Source: Gnetum montanum (lineage: Eukaryota > Streptophyta > Gnetopsida > Gnetales > Gnetaceae). Taken from it: 20,633 nucleotides of DNA. Under the pieces are notes generated by a model. That model saw only the letters and a program-made list of their open reading frames with translations. It ran no database searches and had not been told where the DNA came from. Positions 18,346 through 20,633 of the stretch are shown here, piece by piece (the first letter of the stretch is position 1; each line of letters starts with the position of its first letter). The DNA lies in assembly GCA_015680685.1 (NCBI GenBank), contig MNCI01011535.1, positions 73,043-93,675 on the forward strand, given 5' to 3'. Both the position numbers and the translations under genes were made by a program.

Positions 18346-19355
18346 CTCATTTATCTTTTTGTTGGCACATTTGGCCATTTCATGGAATAGTAAGACTCAT
18401 CATGAACATTATTGTAAGAGTGGGAGAATGTGAATGTGTTATTTCATATCATTGGTATGGAATCTAGGGGTGGCCCAAAATGGCATATTGGTGTGGAAAA
18501 CAAAGAATACTAGGAATAATCATGTTAAATCAGTTGCTACTTACAATAGTCCAAAATATATATTTTTTTAAAAAAAAGAAAAGGGAATATAGTACCACAG
18601 CATCTTTTTAGTCTCTCAAAGAGGCGGTGATAAGGTTTGAAGGAATAAACAGCAAAAATTTTTGATATGGAGAAACGTTAGTTTGTTAAGGAAATGGAGA
18701 ATCAAGGAAATGGAGAAAGATAATAGTTACAATCTCTAAAGGAATGAAAACAGTGAAACTAGAGTACACAGAGATCATTTCGTAAATCAATAATGATGCA
18801 AGCCTGCATTCTGAATTTTCTCCATTGGAAACGCATTCAAATTGCAACCCCGATTCAGATACTCAAAACTGCGACAAGTTTCGGATCTGCAACAAAAAGC
18901 AAAGGAAGCAAAAACGAAGTGATGTAAAATAGGTTCATTAACAAGCAGAAAAAGCCATAAAATTTCTCTGAAACGACGATCCCACAATGCTGCACCTTCT
19001 CAACTTGCTGGAAGAAACAACATGGATTCCGGTCAGCGCAACGACCCAAACCCTCATCCTAAAAATTTCCCACAATAGGAGGAGCCCCTATGGTTGTTGC
19101 CGCTCATCAGAGCTTCATGGTGGCAATTCTTTTAATTCAAGCAATGACATCTTTAGTTTTGGGTTTCTATTTCGAATCTGCATGCCTTTAACGCCATCAC
19201 GAACATTCTCTGTAAGGCCCGCAAGGTGTGCATTGCATAGAGGATTTTTTGGCAGTTGCAGGGTCATTTTGCAACTTACCTTACCCTTTCCTATGACCGG
19301 TGTCTCAAAAAGGAGCCTTCTATGGCTCAGAACATTTTCTGGAAAATAATCCGCC
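18346..19355. other. Spacer after the Helitron remnant
   Basis: About 1 kb with no recognised gene. Base composition becomes less AT-rich after about 18780, like the host-gene mosaic at 4000-5400, so unrecognised gene fragments may be present. A Helitron 3' CTRR end with hairpin was looked for and not identified. Confidence 0.4.
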
Positions 19356-19508
19356 ATGAATCCAACCACCGCCATGATTTACAATACTTTGTTGCAGGGA
19401 TTCTCCAGCTGCGACCTTGCCAAACAGGCCTGGGCTTTCCCAAGGAACGCATTTCAAATTTTTTCAAGCAGTAATCACAAATGTCATTCGCTCTTGGAAC
19501 CTACAATC
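19356..19508 (+). pseudogene. Possible PPR protein N-terminal fragment
   Basis: From ATG at 19356 the frame reads MNPTTAMIYNTLLQGFSSCD, then LAKQAWAFPRNAFQIF, and stops by about 19508. NTLLQGFS--DLAKQA resembles the start of a PPR motif (-WNTLI-GF---D---A-). An in-frame stop at 19347 precedes it, so it would be a protein start or an isolated piece. It overlaps an unrecognised minus-strand frame (19375-19115), and only one of them can be meaningful. Confidence is low because a single PPR-like segment is weak evidence. Confidence 0.3.
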
Positions 19509-19711
19509 TGAAACAACAGCCATGCCCAACACCGATGCATTCGATATCGCATACCAGTCCACTGAACGCGGCAACAAAGACACAAAGGCACACTAAGACA
19601 GGTGTCAAGAGATATTTTGGACCAATGCCAGTAAATCAGAGTTGCAGTTCATCAAAAATAAAATTTTAAATGGTCTGGTGATTAATTCAGCAATGTCACA
19701 TTCGCTAATAG

Positions 19712-20633
19712 TGTGAAGCCCTGGTTATAGACATACCTTTTAATTTAAAGACTTTAAAACATTATTTTTCAAACATTATTATATAAGTTACTACCCATAA
19801 AATATTTGTAATATCTACAAATATTAATGTTAGCATAAATTCCTCCTAACTTTATGTACAACTTCCTAACTACATAACTTCCCAATTAAATTGGTGAGGA
19901 ATATCTCCTAACTACATGGGTAAGTTGTAACTTCCTTACTTGCGAGAGAAGTTAGCTAAGATATTTTATGTAACCACCTTTGAACCCTATAAAAGAGAAG
20001 ACATTGCGGTCTCATAGGAGGAGGCCAAGATATCATACTTTTGAGAAGACACTTGATACATCACACTTTGGGAAGGCTACTAGCTAGTACTTCGGCTCTC
20101 ACTTGAAGACACACTTTGAGTCTTGGGAGAAGAGCATTTGTAAAAAGAAAGTGTGAAAGATTGCTTGTAAGATGACTTGCTAAAGAAAATATTTCAGCCT
20201 CTTTGTCATATTCCTGTGAGTTATGTTTTATTTTTTTTGTTTAAATTGTTTAGCTAGTGGTTTAGATAATATAATCCTTGGAAAATAATTTTGGGATTTT
20301 TAGATTGCTCTTATTGTTCTTGTTTCCCGATAGAAATTTCTGTTAAAATTTTTCCATAGAAGCACTTGTGTTTAAAAGCCTTAAGAGCATTTTAGTAGTA
20401 AATTTTATTATTTTGCAACGTATAAGAACTACTATTGAGATTGTTGTAAGAGAGCCTCTTCTTGTAGTTATGCCGTTGAACGATTCAATAGTCAAGAGAG
20501 TTCAGAAAATATTTGGTATTTTGATGGGACCAGAATAGCTTTATTTTATCTTTAAAGTGAATCTTTGTGGTATTTCAATCAGAAATTGTCAAGTCTTTTG
20601 AAGGTTCTGTTGAATGCAATTGTTGACATCCAT
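19712..20633 (+). mobile_element. LTR of the second family, 5' part, cut by window end
   Basis: From about 19880 to the window end this is 85-90% similar by eye to the reverse complement of about 2834-3620, including the TATA box at 19988-19995 and a highly conserved block at 20210-20633. TGTGAA at 19712 could be the LTR start, by analogy with TGTGAG in the other copy, but upstream similarity is weak there, so the start is uncertain. The 3' end lies outside the window. It faces the copy at 2305-3957. Confidence 0.7.
19988..19995 (+). promoter_or_regulatory. TATA box of the second-family LTR (right copy)
   Basis: TATAAAAG within TTTGAACCCTATAAAAG, a context shared with the minus-strand copy at 3479-3497. 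Confidence 0.6.

Noticed and set aside
18400-18760. Helitron 3' terminus (hairpin plus CTRR)
   Set aside because: CTAG words occur but I saw no convincing hairpin with the right spacing followed by a host T.
18987-19349. 120-codon plus-strand ORF
   Set aside because: Antisense to the frame above, with Ser/Phe/Arg-rich composition typical of a chance frame.
19115-19375. 86-codon minus-strand ORF from ATG 19375 (begins MAVVGFMADYF)
   Set aside because: Looks protein-like but matches no family I know, overlaps the PPR-like frame on the other strand, and has no supporting context. It could be a captured exon, since a GTAAG-type donor follows GKG.

Overview
This window looks like intergenic sequence from a large, repeat-rich plant nuclear genome. 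I favour a gymnosperm-like genome, but that is an inference from the AT-rich, old, nested retrotransposon content and the long LTRs. I found no intact protein-coding gene, rRNA, tRNA or CRISPR array. Nearly everything recognisable is a decayed mobile element or a broken piece of a host gene.

Left part (1-9697). A partial LTR (1-572) runs straight into a Ty3/Gypsy-type gag (573-2304), kept in one reading frame but broken by nonsense codons. An LTR-like block of another family lies in opposite orientation at 2305-3957. Next comes a mosaic of unrelated host-gene pieces: a ZCCHC10-like zinc knuckle (minus), the N-terminus of an HSP70 (minus) and a PPR repeat (plus). At 6480-6545 there is a promoter-like module of GATATC palindromes and a TATA box. 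It precedes a long, broken post-pol-type ORF (about 7002-9531) with a proline-rich linker and a coiled-coil C-terminus. A polypurine-like tract follows, then the 3' LTR.

Middle part (9698-13636). Three more copies of the same LTR family (B, C, D) and a diverged relative (E) are packed together. B and C lie head to tail, only 4 bases apart. C and D, each with tRNA-Asp-type primer-binding sites and gag starts, face each other as a roughly 1.3-kb inverted repeat with a roughly 265-bp loop. LTRs begin TGATGA and end ACTCATCA. Wherever the U3 is present it carries GATATC palindromes, the last one starting exactly 24 bases before the TATA-like box in B, C and D. No pol gene (protease, RT, RNase H, integrase) was recognised anywhere.

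Right part (13637-20633). After AT-rich sequence with a SINE-tail-like repeat and a 23-bp tandem repeat comes a degraded Helitron Rep (about 16480-18345). It has an intron-like interruption and a destroyed HUH motif. A possible PPR start fragment follows, then the promoter half of another LTR (to the window end), about 85-90% similar by eye to the 2305-3957 block and facing it.

The most interesting points are the shared palindromic promoter module, present both in LTRs and internally before the coiled-coil ORF; the facing-promoter LTR-gag inverted repeat, a plausible hairpin small-RNA source; the unusual Helitron; and the captured-gene mosaic.
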